Shown: positions 28,591 through 38,747 of the stretch, one piece after another
Position numbering within the stretch: position 1 is the stretch's first letter
Layout: each line of letters starts with the position of its first letter
Source: Rhodospirillales bacterium
Lineage (GTDB): Bacteria > Pseudomonadota > Alphaproteobacteria > Rhodospirillales > Casp-alpha2
Direction of reading: 5' to 3'
Length of the DNA: 64,000 bases
Assembly: GCA_017644185.1 (NCBI GenBank)
Contig: JAEPMA010000002.1
Coordinates: 62,001 to 126,000 of the forward strand
Notes under the pieces: generated by a model
What the model saw: the letters and a program-made list of their open reading frames with translations, nothing else
What the model was told of the DNA's origin: nothing
Database searches by the model: none
Translations under genes and position numbers: made by a program

Positions 28591-29802
28591 TCATTCCGCC
28601 GGTTGTGGTTTCGGCATGATGCGGAAGATCAGGGACTCGTTACCCGGTTCGGGGTCACGCGGGACCATGAACGCAAGCACGAGCGAGACCGCCGCCATCG
28701 CCGTTCCCGACAGGAAAACATACGCAGGCGACGTTAGCCAGAGGAACCCGAAGGCGGCAGGGATCACGATCGCGACGATATGCGAGATCGTGAAGCTCAC
28801 CCCCGACGACGATGCGATATCGGCCGGGTCGGCGATCTTCTGGAAATAGGTCTTGATGGCGATGGCCATGGCGAAAAACACGTGATCGATGATGTAAAGG
28901 GTGACGCCCATCCAGGCTTCCGACGCAAAGGCGTAACCTGTAAACACCGCGACCAGGCCGGTGTATTCGATAATCAGCATGCGACGCTCGCCGATCCGGC
29001 CGATCAAGCGCCCGATCTTGGGCGCAAGGTAGATTGTCATCGCCATGTTTGCGAGAAACATCAGACTCATTTCGCCGGCGGAAAATCCGAACTTCTGCAC
29101 CATCAGGAAGCCGGCGAAGACGACGAAGATCTGACGCCTGGCACCCGACATGAACACCAGTGCGTACCAAAGCCAGTAGCGTTTCCGAATGACGATCTGT
29201 TTCGACTGTTCAACGGTCGCCTTGAATTCCGGGAACCCAAACCACGCATATAGCGCGATAGCGAGCGTGACGCCGCCACCGATCAGATAAACCCATTTCA
29301 GATCAAACCCCGCCGCGTCCAACATCAGATACACGATACCGAACGAGATCAGCGCCGCGAAAGACCGCGCGCTGACGATCTTCCCCATCACTTCAGGCGC
29401 GGATTTCTTATCGATCCACTGAAGGGTCAGGGATTGGTGCAGGCTCTCGAAATAGTGGAAGCCGACCGACATCACGAAGGTCGTCATCATCAGCCCCCAG
29501 AACGACGGATAGAAGCCGGTGATCATGGTGCCGATACCGAGGATCGCCAGTGACGCGACGGTGAACCGCTGCTCGCGGAACCACACCAACAGCATGATGA
29601 CGGTAAAACTCAGGAATCCGGGGACTTCGCGGAACGATTGAATGAAGCCGACACCGTCACCCTGCAAGTTCGCGATATCGTGGGCGAAGTTGTTGAACAG
29701 CGCCTGCCACGTTGAAAACGAGATCGGCATGGCGATTGCCGTCAGCACGAGAAAAACCTCGCGGCTTTTCAAGCCGTCCTTGAACAATCCGCCTTGCGTC
29801 AT
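28591..29802 (-). CDS. MFS transporter
   Basis: A 403-residue inner-membrane major-facilitator carrier with about twelve helices. LAPKIGRLIGRIGERRMLIIE is a variant of the inter-helix loop motif in the second half. The substrate is unknown. It is transcribed away from an AraC-type regulator gene, with 116 bp between starts, which suggests control by that regulator. It ends 24 bp from the MoxR gene on the same strand. Confidence 0.85.
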   Translation of the reverse strand: MTQGGLFKDGLKSREVFLVLTAIAMPISFSTWQALFNNFAHDIANLQGDGVGFIQSFREVPGFLSFTVIMLLVWFREQRFTVASLAILGIGTMITGFYPSFWGLMMTTFVMSVGFHYFESLHQSLTLQWIDKKSAPEVMGKIVSARSFAALISFGIVYLMLDAAGFDLKWVYLIGGGVTLAIALYAWFGFPEFKATVEQSKQIVIRKRYWLWYALVFMSGARRQIFVVFAGFLMVQKFGFSAGEMSLMFLANMAMTIYLAPKIGRLIGRIGERRMLIIEYTGLVAVFTGYAFASEAWMGVTLYIIDHVFFAMAIAIKTYFQKIADPADIASSSGVSFTISHIVAIVIPAAFGFLWLTSPAYVFLSGTAMAAVSLVLAFMVPRDPEPGNESLIFRIMPKPQPAE

Positions 29803-29882
29803 CGAAAACGTCCTTGGTTATGCCAGCAAATATTGGCGATTTCCGCGGACTTTACCAGCGCCACCAGAAGGCTAATATGGGT

Positions 29883-29888
29883 TATAAT
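29883..29888 (+). promoter_or_regulatory. Candidate -10 element of the AraC-type regulator gene
   Basis: TATAAT lies 31-36 bp upstream of the regulator ATG, at a plausible -10 position, in a locally AT-rich stretch between the divergent MFS and regulator genes. No convincing -35 element is seen at 16-18 bp spacing, so the call is tentative. Confidence 0.3.
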
Positions 29889-29918
29889 GACAATAAATAA
29901 CGGGAAACAGACAAGATC

Positions 29919-30704
29919 ATGACGGCGCATGACCGCATTCTGCCGCCCATCCCCGATATCGACCGGGGGCACGGCATCATCCTCGCCCGGCCCCGCGAAT
30001 GCCCGGCCGACCATATCATCGACTGGCATGCACACGACCGCGCGCAACTATTGTATGCCGTCAAAGGCGTGATGCGGGTCACGACCGAAAACGGTGTCTG
30101 GGTCGTCCCACCACAGCGCGCCGTGTGGATTCCCCCCGGTGTTTCCCACCACGTTCAAGCGCAGGGCACCCCGCTTTCGATGCGCTCCCTTTATATCCAA
30201 CCAGACGCCCTTCAGGGTCTGCCGGACAGATGCTGCGTCGTCACGGTGTCGCCTCTGATGCGGGAACTGATCATCGCCGCCATGGAGATTGCCGACGACC
30301 CACCCCCGGACAGCGCGGACGCACGCCTGATCCGGGTTCTGCTGGATCGTATCGAAGGCTTGCCGATCGCCCCGCTTCATCTGCCGATGGTATCGGACAG
30401 GCGTGCGCGCCGGATCACGGACACATTGTTGGATGACCCGTCGGACACGCGAACGCTCCAGGACTGGGCAAGGGAGTTGGGCGCCAGTGAACGCACGCTG
30501 GCCCGGCTATTCAGCCGCGAGACCGGCATGACGTTTGGGCAATGGCGTCAGCAGGTGAAATTGTTGGCCGCACTCGCCAGGCTCGCGCGCGGCGAGAGCG
30601 TGACCGCGGTCGCGTTCGATCTCGGGTACGCCTCGCAAAGCGCCTTCATCGCCATGTTCCGCCGTGCCCTCGGGCGCACGCCGGGCCGGTATTTCTCCGA
30701 ATAG
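29919..30704 (+). CDS. AraC family transcriptional regulator
   Basis: A 261-residue regulator with an N-terminal cupin sensor (DWHAHDRAQLLYAVKGVMRV... WIPPGVSHHVQAQG, residues about 30-90) and a C-terminal AraC double helix-turn-helix (from about residue 155; RTLARLFSRETGMTFGQWRQQVKLLAAL and AVAFDLGYASQSAFIAMFRRALGRTPGRYF). The arrangement resembles the NimR (YeaM) group, which controls neighbouring efflux carriers. It is divergent from the MFS gene, a likely target, and converges with alaS. Confidence 0.9.
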   Translation: MTAHDRILPPIPDIDRGHGIILARPRECPADHIIDWHAHDRAQLLYAVKGVMRVTTENGVWVVPPQRAVWIPPGVSHHVQAQGTPLSMRSLYIQPDALQGLPDRCCVVTVSPLMRELIIAAMEIADDPPPDSADARLIRVLLDRIEGLPIAPLHLPMVSDRRARRITDTLLDDPSDTRTLQDWARELGASERTLARLFSRETGMTFGQWRQQVKLLAALARLARGESVTAVAFDLGYASQSAFIAMFRRALGRTPGRYFSE

Positions 30705-30720
30705 CGTACACGCAGATGCG

Positions 30721-33363
30721 TTACTGAACAGCCGCCTTGATGGCCGCCAAAGCTTCGGCTGCTTTACTGCCGTCGGGCCCGCCGGCCTGCGCCATGTCCG
30801 GGCGACCGCCGCCACCCTTGCCACCGACCGCTTCCGATCCGGCTCGCACCAGCGCCACCGCGTCCATCTTTGCGGTCAGGTCTTCAGTCACGCCGACCAC
30901 CAACGATGCCTTGCCGTCGGTGTTGGAGACGACCGCGACAACACCCGAGCCGATCTGCTTCTTGATGTCGTCGACAAGGCCCTTGAGTTCCTTCGCCGGC
31001 ACGCCGTCGAGCACGCGCCCTGAAAACTTGACGCCGTTCACGTCTTCGACGCTACTGCCGCCATCGCTAGCCGCTTGGCCGCCGCCGCCCATGGCGAGCT
31101 TCTTGCGGGCGTCGGCCAGTTCACGCTCCAGCTTGCGGCGTTCTTCAAGCAGCGATTTGACGCGGGCCGGAACATCGGCGGGTTGGGATTTCAACTCTTT
31201 CGCCGCTTCTTGAAGCGCCTTCTCCGTTTCAGCGAAATAGGCCCTTGCACCAGCACCGGTTACGGCTTCGATGCGCCGTACCCCCGACCCGACCGCGGCT
31301 TCGGACAAAATCTTGAAGACCCCGATATCACCGGTGCGCTTCACGTGTGTCCCACCGCAAAGCTCGGTCGAGAAGAAGTCGCTGTCGGCGTCCGTCCCCA
31401 TCGAGACGACCCGGACTTCCTCACCATATTTTTCGCCGAACAACGCCATGGCGCCAGCTTCGACCGCGGCTTCAGGGTCCATCAGGCGCGTGGTCACGTC
31501 GGCGTTCGCGGCGATCTGCATATTGACGTCGTTTTCAACATCAATCAGTTCGTCACCCGCGACCGCCTTGGGGTGCGAGATATCGAAGCGGAGCCGGTCG
31601 GGGGCAACGAGCGATCCCTTCTGCGTGACATGATCACCCAAATGACGGCGGAGCGCTTCGTGCAACAGGTGCGTCGCCGAATGATTGGCGCGCAGGCGCG
31701 AGCGGCGATCGTGATCGACATCAAGACGCGCCTCGTCGCCGACTTTGACCATACCCTTCTCAACCTTGCCGATGTGGACGTGCAGGTCATCGACGCGCTT
31801 TTGCGTGTCGGTGATCGTGATAACCGCATCCTCGGTGGTGATTTTTCCGACGTCGCCCATCTGGCCACCGCTCTCACCGTAAAACGGCGTCTGGTTGAGC
31901 ACGACGGAAACTTCCGCGCCCGCGCCGGCTTCTGTGGCGGTCTTGCCGTCGACAACGAGCGCGGCGATCCGGCCTTCGGCGCTTTCAGTGTCGTAGCCCA
32001 GGAAATCGGTCGCACCGACCTCGTCCCGCACCGAGAACCAGACCGCATCCGTCGCGGCATCGCCGGACCCGGCCCAGGCTTTGCGGGCTTCTTCCTTCTG
32101 GCGCTGCATGGCAGCACCAAAACCGTCTTCGTCGACGGAAATCTCGCGCGCTTTCAGCGCATCCTGCGTGAGATCGAGCGGGAAGCCGTACGTATCGTAA
32201 AGTTTGAAGGCGGTTTCGCCATCGAGCGTCGCGCCCGCTTCCATGCCGTCGGTGGCGTCGTCGAGAAGCTTGAGGCCGCGATCCAGCAGTTGCTTGAAAC
32301 GGGTTTCCTCGAGCTTGAGGGTCTCCGTCACCAGCGCTTCCGAACGCTTGAGGTCGGGATAGGCTTCACCCATTTCGCGAACCAGCGTCGGCACCAGACG
32401 GAACATCAACGGATCCGTGCAGCCCAGCATGTGCGCGTGGCGCATGGCACGTCGCATGATGCGGCGAAGCACATAACCACGCCCTTCGTTCGACGGCAGC
32501 ACGCCGTCCGTGATCAAGAACGAACTTGCCCGAAGGTGGTCGGCGATGACCCGGTGCGAGACGCTTTTCGGATCGGTGCCCGACGCCTCCGCCGACGCCG
32601 CGATCAGCGTCTTGAACATATCCGTTTCATAGTTGTCGTGCGTGCCCTGCATGACGGCGGATATCCGCTCCAGCCCCATGCCGGTATCGATCGAGGGTTT
32701 GGGCAAGTCGACGCGTTCATCCAACGTCAGTTGCTCGAACTGCATGAACACGAGGTTCCAAATCTCGATGAAGCGGTCGCCGTCTTCGTCGGGCGAGCCT
32801 GGCGGGCCACCCGGGATGTGATCGCCGTGATCGTAGAAGATTTCCGAACACGGGCCGCACGGGCCGGTATCGCCCATGGCCCAGAAGTTGTCCGACGTCG
32901 GAATGCGGATCACTTTGCTATCCGGCAATCCGGCGATCTTCTTCCAAAGCTCGGCCGCATCCTCATCGGACGAGTGGACGGTCACCAGAAGCTTTTCTTC
33001 GGGCAGCCCGAATTCCTTGGTGACCAGATTCCACGCCAGCTCGATCGCGAGTTCCTTGAAATAGTCGCCGAACGAGAAGTTGCCCAGCATCTCGAAGAAC
33101 GTGTGGTGGCGCGCGGTGTGGCCGACGTTTTCCAGGTCGTTGTGCTTACCGCCTGCGCGGACGCATTTTTGCGACGTCACGGCGCGGTTGTAGGGCCGGG
33201 TCTCGTTGCCGGTGAAGACGTTCTTAAACTGCACCATGCCCGCGTTGGTGAACATGAGGGTCGGGTCGTTGCGCGGGACCAGCGGAGACGACGCCACAAT
33301 CTCGTGACCGTTGGCGGCGAAATAGTCGAGGAACGCGCGGCGGATATCGTTGACTGTCTGCAT
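30721..33363 (-). CDS. alaS: Alanyl-tRNA synthetase
   Basis: An 880-residue class II synthetase that charges tRNA-Ala. It starts [21 protein letters not shown]. Catalytic motifs [13 protein letters not shown] and GMGLERI are present. The editing domain carries [16 protein letters not shown] and the zinc-type [13 protein letters not shown], and the C-Ala domain ends with [16 protein letters not shown]. The start at 33363 fits the family N-terminus; the longer in-frame ATG at 33465 adds 34 unrelated residues. It lies downstream of recA on the same strand, the usual alphaproteobacterial order. Confidence 0.97.
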   Translation of the reverse strand: MQTVNDIRRAFLDYFAANGHEIVASSPLVPRNDPTLMFTNAGMVQFKNVFTGNETRPYNRAVTSQKCVRAGGKHNDLENVGHTARHHTFFEMLGNFSFGDYFKELAIELAWNLVTKEFGLPEEKLLVTVHSSDEDAAELWKKIAGLPDSKVIRIPTSDNFWAMGDTGPCGPCSEIFYDHGDHIPGGPPGSPDEDGDRFIEIWNLVFMQFEQLTLDERVDLPKPSIDTGMGLERISAVMQGTHDNYETDMFKTLIAASAEASGTDPKSVSHRVIADHLRASSFLITDGVLPSNEGRGYVLRRIMRRAMRHAHMLGCTDPLMFRLVPTLVREMGEAYPDLKRSEALVTETLKLEETRFKQLLDRGLKLLDDATDGMEAGATLDGETAFKLYDTYGFPLDLTQDALKAREISVDEDGFGAAMQRQKEEARKAWAGSGDAATDAVWFSVRDEVGATDFLGYDTESAEGRIAALVVDGKTATEAGAGAEVSVVLNQTPFYGESGGQMGDVGKITTEDAVITITDTQKRVDDLHVHIGKVEKGMVKVGDEARLDVDHDRRSRLRANHSATHLLHEALRRHLGDHVTQKGSLVAPDRLRFDISHPKAVAGDELIDVENDVNMQIAANADVTTRLMDPEAAVEAGAMALFGEKYGEEVRVVSMGTDADSDFFSTELCGGTHVKRTGDIGVFKILSEAAVGSGVRRIEAVTGAGARAYFAETEKALQEAAKELKSQPADVPARVKSLLEERRKLERELADARKKLAMGGGGQAASDGGSSVEDVNGVKFSGRVLDGVPAKELKGLVDDIKKQIGSGVVAVVSNTDGKASLVVGVTEDLTAKMDAVALVRAGSEAVGGKGGGGRPDMAQAGGPDGSKAAEALAAIKAAVQ

Positions 33364-33497
33364 GCTCTTAAAACCAGATTCCGAGTACGGGTTTACCCCG
33401 TGAAAATGGTGATTTCCGGGGCGGACGCAAGGTTTTAACGGCTTGGCGGGCGTGTGTCGAGGCACTGCCGTCCGGAGAACCCACGCTCTAAAAAAAC

Positions 33498-33562
33498 GTC
33501 ACCCCGGCAAATGCCGGGGTCCAGTCGGGCGATGGCTGGATTCCGGCCTTCGCCGGAATGAC
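33498..33562. repeat. Double-hairpin intergenic repeat (REP-doublet/REPIN-like), copy 2
   Basis: The same 27-bp arms as the copy at 4441-4518: left arm 33498-33524, right arm 33536-33562, here separated by 11 bp instead of 24. It sits between the recA stop and the alaS start, directly after a run of six A residues. On the alaS strand it would form two hairpins in the recA-alaS transcript. Confidence 0.85.
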
Positions 33563-33579
33563 GATCTTAGGGTGGCCGG

Positions 33580-34686
33580 TTACTCGACCGCCGTTTCCTC
33601 ACCGCCCTCTTCGGCGGCCTCGGCTTCCTCGGCGTTTTCCGGACCGGTCATCATTTCTTCGGACAACAGACCGGCGTTCTGGCGGATCATATTCTCGATC
33701 TTCTGCGCATGTTCGGGGTTTTCGCGCAGGAAGGTCTTGGAATTCTCGCGACCCTGGCCGAGGCGTTCACTTTCGAACGAGAACCAGGCGCCGGATTTCT
33801 CGACGATCCCGGCGGTAACGCCGAGGTCGAGCAATTCACCCATCTTGGAAATCCCCTCGCCGTACATGATGTCGAATTCGACCTGCTTGAACGGCGGTGC
33901 GACCTTGTTCTTCACCACCTTCACCCGGGTCTGGTTGCCGACCACTTCGTCGCGATCCTTGATGGCGCCGATACGGCGGATGTCGAGACGCACCGAGGAA
34001 TAGAACTTGAGCGCGTTACCGCCGGTCGTCGTTTCCGGGCTGCCGAACATGACGCCGATCTTCATGCGGATCTGATTGATGAAGATGATCATCGTGTTGG
34101 AGCGCGCAACGGACGCCGTCAGTTTACGCAGCGCCTGGCTCATGAGGCGGGCCTGAAGACCGACATGGGCGTCACCCATCTCGCCTTCGAGTTCGGCGCG
34201 CGGCACGAGGGCGGCGACACTGTCGACCACCAGCACATCAATGGCCCCGGAACGGACCAGCGTATCGGCGATTTCGAGCGCCTGTTCACCGGCGTCCGGC
34301 TGCGAGATCAGCAGATCGTCGACGTTAACGCCGAGCTTCTTGGCGTAAACGGGGTCGAGCGCGTGCTCCGCATCGATAAAGGCACACGTGCCGCCGGTCT
34401 TCTGAGCCTCTGCGACCACATGCAAGGCCAGCGTCGTCTTACCGGAGCTTTCCGGACCATACACCTCAACGATACGACCTTTCGGCATGCCGCCGATCCC
34501 GAGCGCAATGTCGAGGCCGATGGAGCCGGTCGAGATGCTCGCGACCTGCATCACCTCGCGCTGACCGAGACGCATGATCGATCCCTTGCCGAACGCCCGT
34601 TCGATCTGGCTGACAGCGGCATCCAGGGCTTTGTTTTTATCCACGTCGCTATCCTTGTCCACGACACGTAAGGCTGGGTTGCTCAT
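33580..34686 (-). CDS. recA: Recombinase RecA
   Basis: A 368-residue recombinase and LexA co-protease activator. The Walker [10 protein letters not shown] is at residues 77-85; [19 protein letters not shown] and the DNA-binding loop region [22 protein letters not shown] are intact. The tail is acidic ([16 protein letters not shown]), as usual. The ATG at 34686 is chosen from the family N-terminus; the frame stays open another 73 codons upstream but that stretch is AT-rich and unrelated. A LexA-box-like site lies 53-67 bp upstream. Confidence 0.97.
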   Translation of the reverse strand: MSNPALRVVDKDSDVDKNKALDAAVSQIERAFGKGSIMRLGQREVMQVASISTGSIGLDIALGIGGMPKGRIVEVYGPESSGKTTLALHVVAEAQKTGGTCAFIDAEHALDPVYAKKLGVNVDDLLISQPDAGEQALEIADTLVRSGAIDVLVVDSVAALVPRAELEGEMGDAHVGLQARLMSQALRKLTASVARSNTMIIFINQIRMKIGVMFGSPETTTGGNALKFYSSVRLDIRRIGAIKDRDEVVGNQTRVKVVKNKVAPPFKQVEFDIMYGEGISKMGELLDLGVTAGIVEKSGAWFSFESERLGQGRENSKTFLRENPEHAQKIENMIRQNAGLLSEEMMTGPENAEEAEAAEEGGEETAVE

Positions 34687-34738
34687 CTCTCGTCTCCGTT
34701 CTTTGCATACTGGGTTGAGTGATTCAACGTTGTCATTT

Positions 34739-34753
34739 GTACTCTCTTTGTTC
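34739..34753 (-). promoter_or_regulatory. LexA (SOS) box-like site of recA
   Basis: The plus strand reads GTACTCTCTTTGTTC, one base away from the alphaproteobacterial SOS direct repeat GTTC-N7-GTTC. It lies 53-67 bp before the recA ATG, where LexA binding would cover the promoter. Function is inferred from motif and position. Confidence 0.6.
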
Positions 34754-35019
34754 TCATTGTCCAGAGTTATTTTAAATAATTGATTAACAACGCTATTTCT
34801 AAATATCGTTCCAATTGTGTTCCGCCATTTCGGGCCTTTGCCACCGATCTCCGGCAAGACCGATTCCTCATCCAAATCCGGGACTCGGCCATGCCGTCGA
34901 TACATTTGAACTTAAAACACACAGGTGACAGTTTCGGTCACATGTAAGTTCATGTGCTCAACTTCTTTGAATCCCAATGAAAGGATTATGAGGATTTTTG
35001 CGATGGTGGATTATTTTCC

Positions 35020-35052
35020 GGAACCGCAGCGGACTTGTCCGCAACGGTTTCC
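35020..35052. other. Strong hairpin in the cckA-recA gap
   Basis: An inner perfect 6-bp stem (GCGGAC-TT-GTCCGC, 35029-35042) is flanked by outer arms GGAACCG and CGGTTTCC with one bulge. There is no U-run on either strand, so it is not a classical intrinsic terminator. It could be part of a small RNA or an mRNA end. Confidence 0.4.
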
Positions 35053-35140
35053 AGGCCCATTCAAGAGAGTTACGCACAGCAACCCTCTCTGCGCAGCGCG
35101 TGCGTCAGCCGGGAAAGACGGAGGTCTTCAAAGGCGGTTC

Positions 35141-37642
35141 CTAGCTCTCAAGAACTTCCTTCACCTTGGCGGCGAGGCCTTTGAGCGTGAACGGCTTGCC
35201 GAGGAAGGCGATATCCGGGTCCATATCAGGGCCGTTCCTGAACACGTCTTCGGAATACCCCGACATCAGGATCGTCTTGACCCCGTCCAGTTCCTGGCGC
35301 GCCAGATTGACCAGGGTGTGGCCGTCCATCCCCGGCATGACCACGTCGGATATGATGAGGTCGATCTTCTTGTCGGCATTGGCGATCACATCGAGCGCCG
35401 TTTCGCCGTCCGTCGCCTCAAGTACCTCGTACCCCTTGTTTCGAAGCGCGCGCGCACCGAACAGGCGCACCGCGTCCTCGTCCTCAACCAACAGGATGAC
35501 ACCCTGCCCCGTCAGATCGCCCTCGATTTCCGGTTTCACCGGCGGCGTGACTTTAGCCTTCGCCTCACCTTCCTTCTTGTGCACCGGCAGATAAATCGTG
35601 AAAGCCGTTCCCTTGCCGACGGCACTGTCGACGAAAATGAATCCTTCCGCCTGGTGCACGATCCCGTAAACGGTTGAGAGGCCGAGGCCCGTCCCCGCGC
35701 CGACATCCTTGGTCGAGAAAAACGGCTCGAAGATACGCTCAAGGTTCTCCTTGGCGATACCGGTTCCACTATCGGCGACAGTAATCGTCACGTACGCGCC
35801 GGCCGGCAGTATCTCATGACCCTTCGGGGTCGGTTGATCGAGGTTCTCGGATTTGGTGGAGATGCTTATAGTGCCGCCTCCCGGCATGGCATCCCGCGCA
35901 TTGACGCAGAGGTTAATGACGACCTGATCGAATTGCCCCTTATCGAACAACACCGGCCCCAGGTTGCGGCCATGGTTCATGTTCAATTCGACCCGCTCGC
36001 CGATCAATCGGCCCAACAGGTTGGAGAGATCGCCCAAGGCCTCGGTCACGTCCATGACCTCTGGCTCCAGTTTCTGCTTTCTCGAGAACGCCAACAATTG
36101 GCGAACCAGATTGGTGGCGCGGTTGGCGTTCTGCTTGATCTGCATGATATCGGCGAAATCGGGGTCATCCGGGCCGTGCCGCGTCAACAGCAGGTCCGAG
36201 AAACCGATCATCGCCGTCAAAAGGTTGTTGAAATCGTGCGCGACCCCGCCCGCAAGCTGGCCCACCGCCTGCATCTTCTGAGATTGTGTGAACTGCACTT
36301 CCAGGTTCCGATGTTCGGTGGTGTCGGTGAAATGCAAGACGAGACCGGTCGTTTCGCCGTCTGAATCCGAAACCCCCGCGATCGACAGACTGACCGACAA
36401 GTCCTTACCATCTGCACGGTCGAGCCGGGCTTCCATATGCGCCCCCTGGCCGACCCCCATGATCGCTTTCGAGAGCGCACCCTGAACCTCGTCCCGGTCT
36501 TCGCGCGCGATCAGTTCGGCGAACGGTTGCGAGACATCTTCATCGGCCTTAAAGCCGAGAAGGCGGCGGAATGCGGTGTTGCAGCCGCTGATATTCCCAT
36601 CCATGTCGACGAACGCGATCCCCACCGGTGCGTCGTAATAGAGCCAGCGAAGGCGCTCGACGAGCATCTCCGATTCATCTGGGCTGGCCTCCAACTCTTC
36701 GGGCGCAACATCGAGCTCATAATCGTCGTCAAGTTCAACGTCATCCAGCCCCGCGAGGTCGAGTGCGACGTCGCGGATCATGAGCGAGCGTGTATAAAGC
36801 GGCCGCGTACCGTCCTTAGTCATCTTCGCCGTCTGCATCAGCGTGGCGACGAACGGCTCGCCGTCATCCGACGGCTGAAGCGTCAGCACGCCCATGCTGA
36901 TTCCCCCAAGCTCGCCCGAATCCTGCGCATCCGTGACGAAGTCGCCGAGAGAACGCCCGATCATGTCGGCGGGCTTTTCACCCAACCAGGACGCCAAAGT
37001 CACGTTACAGCGATCGATCAGCCCGTCGCCGTCAGCCGAAAGAAAGCCAAGCGGCATCAGATCGAAGATGTCCTGAAGTTGCGACACCTCGCGCTGCAAT
37101 TCTGCGTGCCCCTTGATGATTTCAGTAACATCGTCCAGCTGCCAGACCCGCCCCGGCATCGGCGCCAGGCGGCGCGTGCGCCAGCGCAACACGCGGCCGG
37201 AAAGCTTGGCGAACCCCGCGTCCTCATCCGGGTTCGCGGACAATCCCAGCGCATCGAGCGCACGCCCAGCCGCGGTGCTGATCTGGAAATCCTTGAACAC
37301 CTGCGCCGCAGCGCGGTTCATGTTGGTGATGCGGCCGTCCGCATCCGTCATGAGAACGGCTGCCGAGGTTTGCTCGAAGCCCCAAGCACGCGGGTCGGCC
37401 CCTGTGTCGGGATCGCGTCCGCGCCGCCCAAAGCACCATGCAGCGATTAGAGCGAACAGTCCGGCAGCCCCTGCCAATGACGGGGCCGCGACGTCGCGTT
37501 GCGCAGGCACTTCCAGCCACAGATACGCTGCCGCCGCAAACGCGGCGAGCGCAAACACCACGAACAGCATGCCCGGCGGCGCGCCGTTCGCACCGGTGCT
37601 CTCGGAATAAACCTGATCTGAGCCGCCGTCCTTAGCCGTCAC
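35141..37642 (-). CDS. cckA: Hybrid sensor histidine kinase/response regulator CckA
   Basis: An 833-residue cell-cycle kinase. In alphaproteobacteria CckA feeds phosphate through ChpT to CtrA, which controls division and flagellar genes. Order of parts: two N-terminal membrane helices (about 24-43 and 54-71); PAS-type domains (about 85-175, 190-290 and 330-440); HisKA with the H-box [22 protein letters not shown] (His469); the ATPase domain with [12 protein letters not shown] and [11 protein letters not shown]; and a C-terminal receiver with phospho-acceptor Asp766 ([13 protein letters not shown]). The H-box sequence and location between flhB and recA support the name. Confidence 0.9.
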   Translation of the reverse strand: MTAKDGGSDQVYSESTGANGAPPGMLFVVFALAAFAAAAYLWLEVPAQRDVAAPSLAGAAGLFALIAAWCFGRRGRDPDTGADPRAWGFEQTSAAVLMTDADGRITNMNRAAAQVFKDFQISTAAGRALDALGLSANPDEDAGFAKLSGRVLRWRTRRLAPMPGRVWQLDDVTEIIKGHAELQREVSQLQDIFDLMPLGFLSADGDGLIDRCNVTLASWLGEKPADMIGRSLGDFVTDAQDSGELGGISMGVLTLQPSDDGEPFVATLMQTAKMTKDGTRPLYTRSLMIRDVALDLAGLDDVELDDDYELDVAPEELEASPDESEMLVERLRWLYYDAPVGIAFVDMDGNISGCNTAFRRLLGFKADEDVSQPFAELIAREDRDEVQGALSKAIMGVGQGAHMEARLDRADGKDLSVSLSIAGVSDSDGETTGLVLHFTDTTEHRNLEVQFTQSQKMQAVGQLAGGVAHDFNNLLTAMIGFSDLLLTRHGPDDPDFADIMQIKQNANRATNLVRQLLAFSRKQKLEPEVMDVTEALGDLSNLLGRLIGERVELNMNHGRNLGPVLFDKGQFDQVVINLCVNARDAMPGGGTISISTKSENLDQPTPKGHEILPAGAYVTITVADSGTGIAKENLERIFEPFFSTKDVGAGTGLGLSTVYGIVHQAEGFIFVDSAVGKGTAFTIYLPVHKKEGEAKAKVTPPVKPEIEGDLTGQGVILLVEDEDAVRLFGARALRNKGYEVLEATDGETALDVIANADKKIDLIISDVVMPGMDGHTLVNLARQELDGVKTILMSGYSEDVFRNGPDMDPDIAFLGKPFTLKGLAAKVKEVLES

Positions 37643-37655
37643 CCTGTCCCCGCCC

Positions 37656-38726
37656 TCAATGCAGCGTTTTCCCCTTTAGACGCATAACGTAACCGATAAC
37701 TTCGGCCACGGCGACAAAGTGTTCGGGCGGAATTTCCTCGTCCAGCTCTACACTCGCGTGAAGGGCGCGGGCGAGTGGCGGGTTTTCGACAATCGGAATG
37801 TCGTGTTCCTCGGCGACTTCGCGGATCTTGAAAGCAAGTGAATCGACCCCCTTGGCCACCAGCCTGGGCGCCGCCATCTCGTCGATGTCATATTTCAATG
37901 CGACCGCATAGTGTGTCGGGTTGGTGACCACCACGTCCGCTTCCGGCACGGCCGACATCATACGCTCGCGGGCACGCTGCTGGCGGAGCGCACGAATGCG
38001 GCCCTTCACCTGCGGATCGCCTTCCGACTGCTTGTGTTCGTCTTTGACTTCCTGCTTGGACATCCGCATCGACTTGGTGAACTGATACTTCTGGAACATG
38101 AAGTCGAGCGCGGCGATGGCCGTCATGACCGCAATCGTGCCGGCGGCGATCAGCACGGCGATATTCTGAATCCGGTCCAGAATCGCCGCCATCGAAAAGC
38201 CCGGCATCAACGTGATGTCGTGTAACAGCGGCAGCGTAATCCCCAAAGCCACCATCGCAACGATGATCAGTTTCAATATCCCCTTGCCGAACTCGACCAG
38301 GGACTTGATCGAAAACATCCGCTTGATCCCGCCCATCGGCGACACCTTGGACAGTTCCGGTTTAATCTTCTCGGGCGCGAACAAAAGACCGAACTGCATC
38401 AAGCCGCCACCAATCGCGAAAATCACAACCAAAAGCATGAACGGCGCAATAATCAGGCCCACATCGATGAAACTCTGCGAGATAAATGCGCGCATCCCTT
38501 CGAAGTCGGCGGGGATCTGATCGACGTTTTCGAGATACGGCAGGCTTACCTGGCGTAACCCGTTGGCAATCATCGGCGCCATGAAGATGATACCGGCGGT
38601 ACCGGCCAGAAGGACGACCCAGCTTTTGACTTCCTGAGACGACGCGACCTGACCCTTCGAACGGGCACGCGACAGTTTTTTATCTGTCGGGTCCTCAGTT
38701 TTCTGTGAGTCGTCTTCTTCTGCCAT
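37656..38726 (-). CDS. flhB: Flagellar type III export apparatus protein FlhB
   Basis: A 356-residue export-gate protein that switches substrate specificity from rod/hook to filament. Four membrane helices lie in residues about 35-205. The cytoplasmic domain carries the self-cleavage site NPTH at 269-272, the same numbering as E. coli. The N-terminus EEDDSQKTEDPTDKKLSRARSKGQV is typical. It is between fliR and cckA on one strand. Confidence 0.97.
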   Translation of the reverse strand: MAEEDDSQKTEDPTDKKLSRARSKGQVASSQEVKSWVVLLAGTAGIIFMAPMIANGLRQVSLPYLENVDQIPADFEGMRAFISQSFIDVGLIIAPFMLLVVIFAIGGGLMQFGLLFAPEKIKPELSKVSPMGGIKRMFSIKSLVEFGKGILKLIIVAMVALGITLPLLHDITLMPGFSMAAILDRIQNIAVLIAAGTIAVMTAIAALDFMFQKYQFTKSMRMSKQEVKDEHKQSEGDPQVKGRIRALRQQRARERMMSAVPEADVVVTNPTHYAVALKYDIDEMAAPRLVAKGVDSLAFKIREVAEEHDIPIVENPPLARALHASVELDEEIPPEHFVAVAEVIGYVMRLKGKTLH

Positions 38727-38747
38727 ATCGCTCTTTCGTTTACCGGA

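Larger units (their letters stand above)
34687..35140 (-). other. recA leader and promoter region (454 bp without a gene)
   Basis: This gap between cckA and recA is clearly richer in A and T near recA (34730-34820) than its surroundings. It holds a LexA-box-like site, a TTAACAA element (34784-34790), a two-part hairpin (35020-35052) and a second inverted repeat (35064-35090, AGAGAG...CTCTCT). No supported protein gene is seen. It most likely holds the recA promoter and perhaps a short structured RNA. Confidence 0.5.

Noticed and set aside
31075-33438. A 787-codon open frame on the plus strand opposite alaS
   Set aside because: It is antisense to a complete, well conserved alaS gene; its product is Arg/His/Asp-rich without recognisable motifs, which is typical of a shadow frame in high-GC DNA.
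34687-34905. A 73-residue N-terminal extension of RecA
   Set aside because: The stretch is AT-rich, contains the LexA-like box and has no similarity to RecA; it is leader DNA.
35020-35052. The hairpin as an intrinsic terminator of cckA
   Set aside because: It lies upstream of cckA's stop-proximal end on the wrong side for a simple reading and has no T-run on either strand, so I list it only as a structure.
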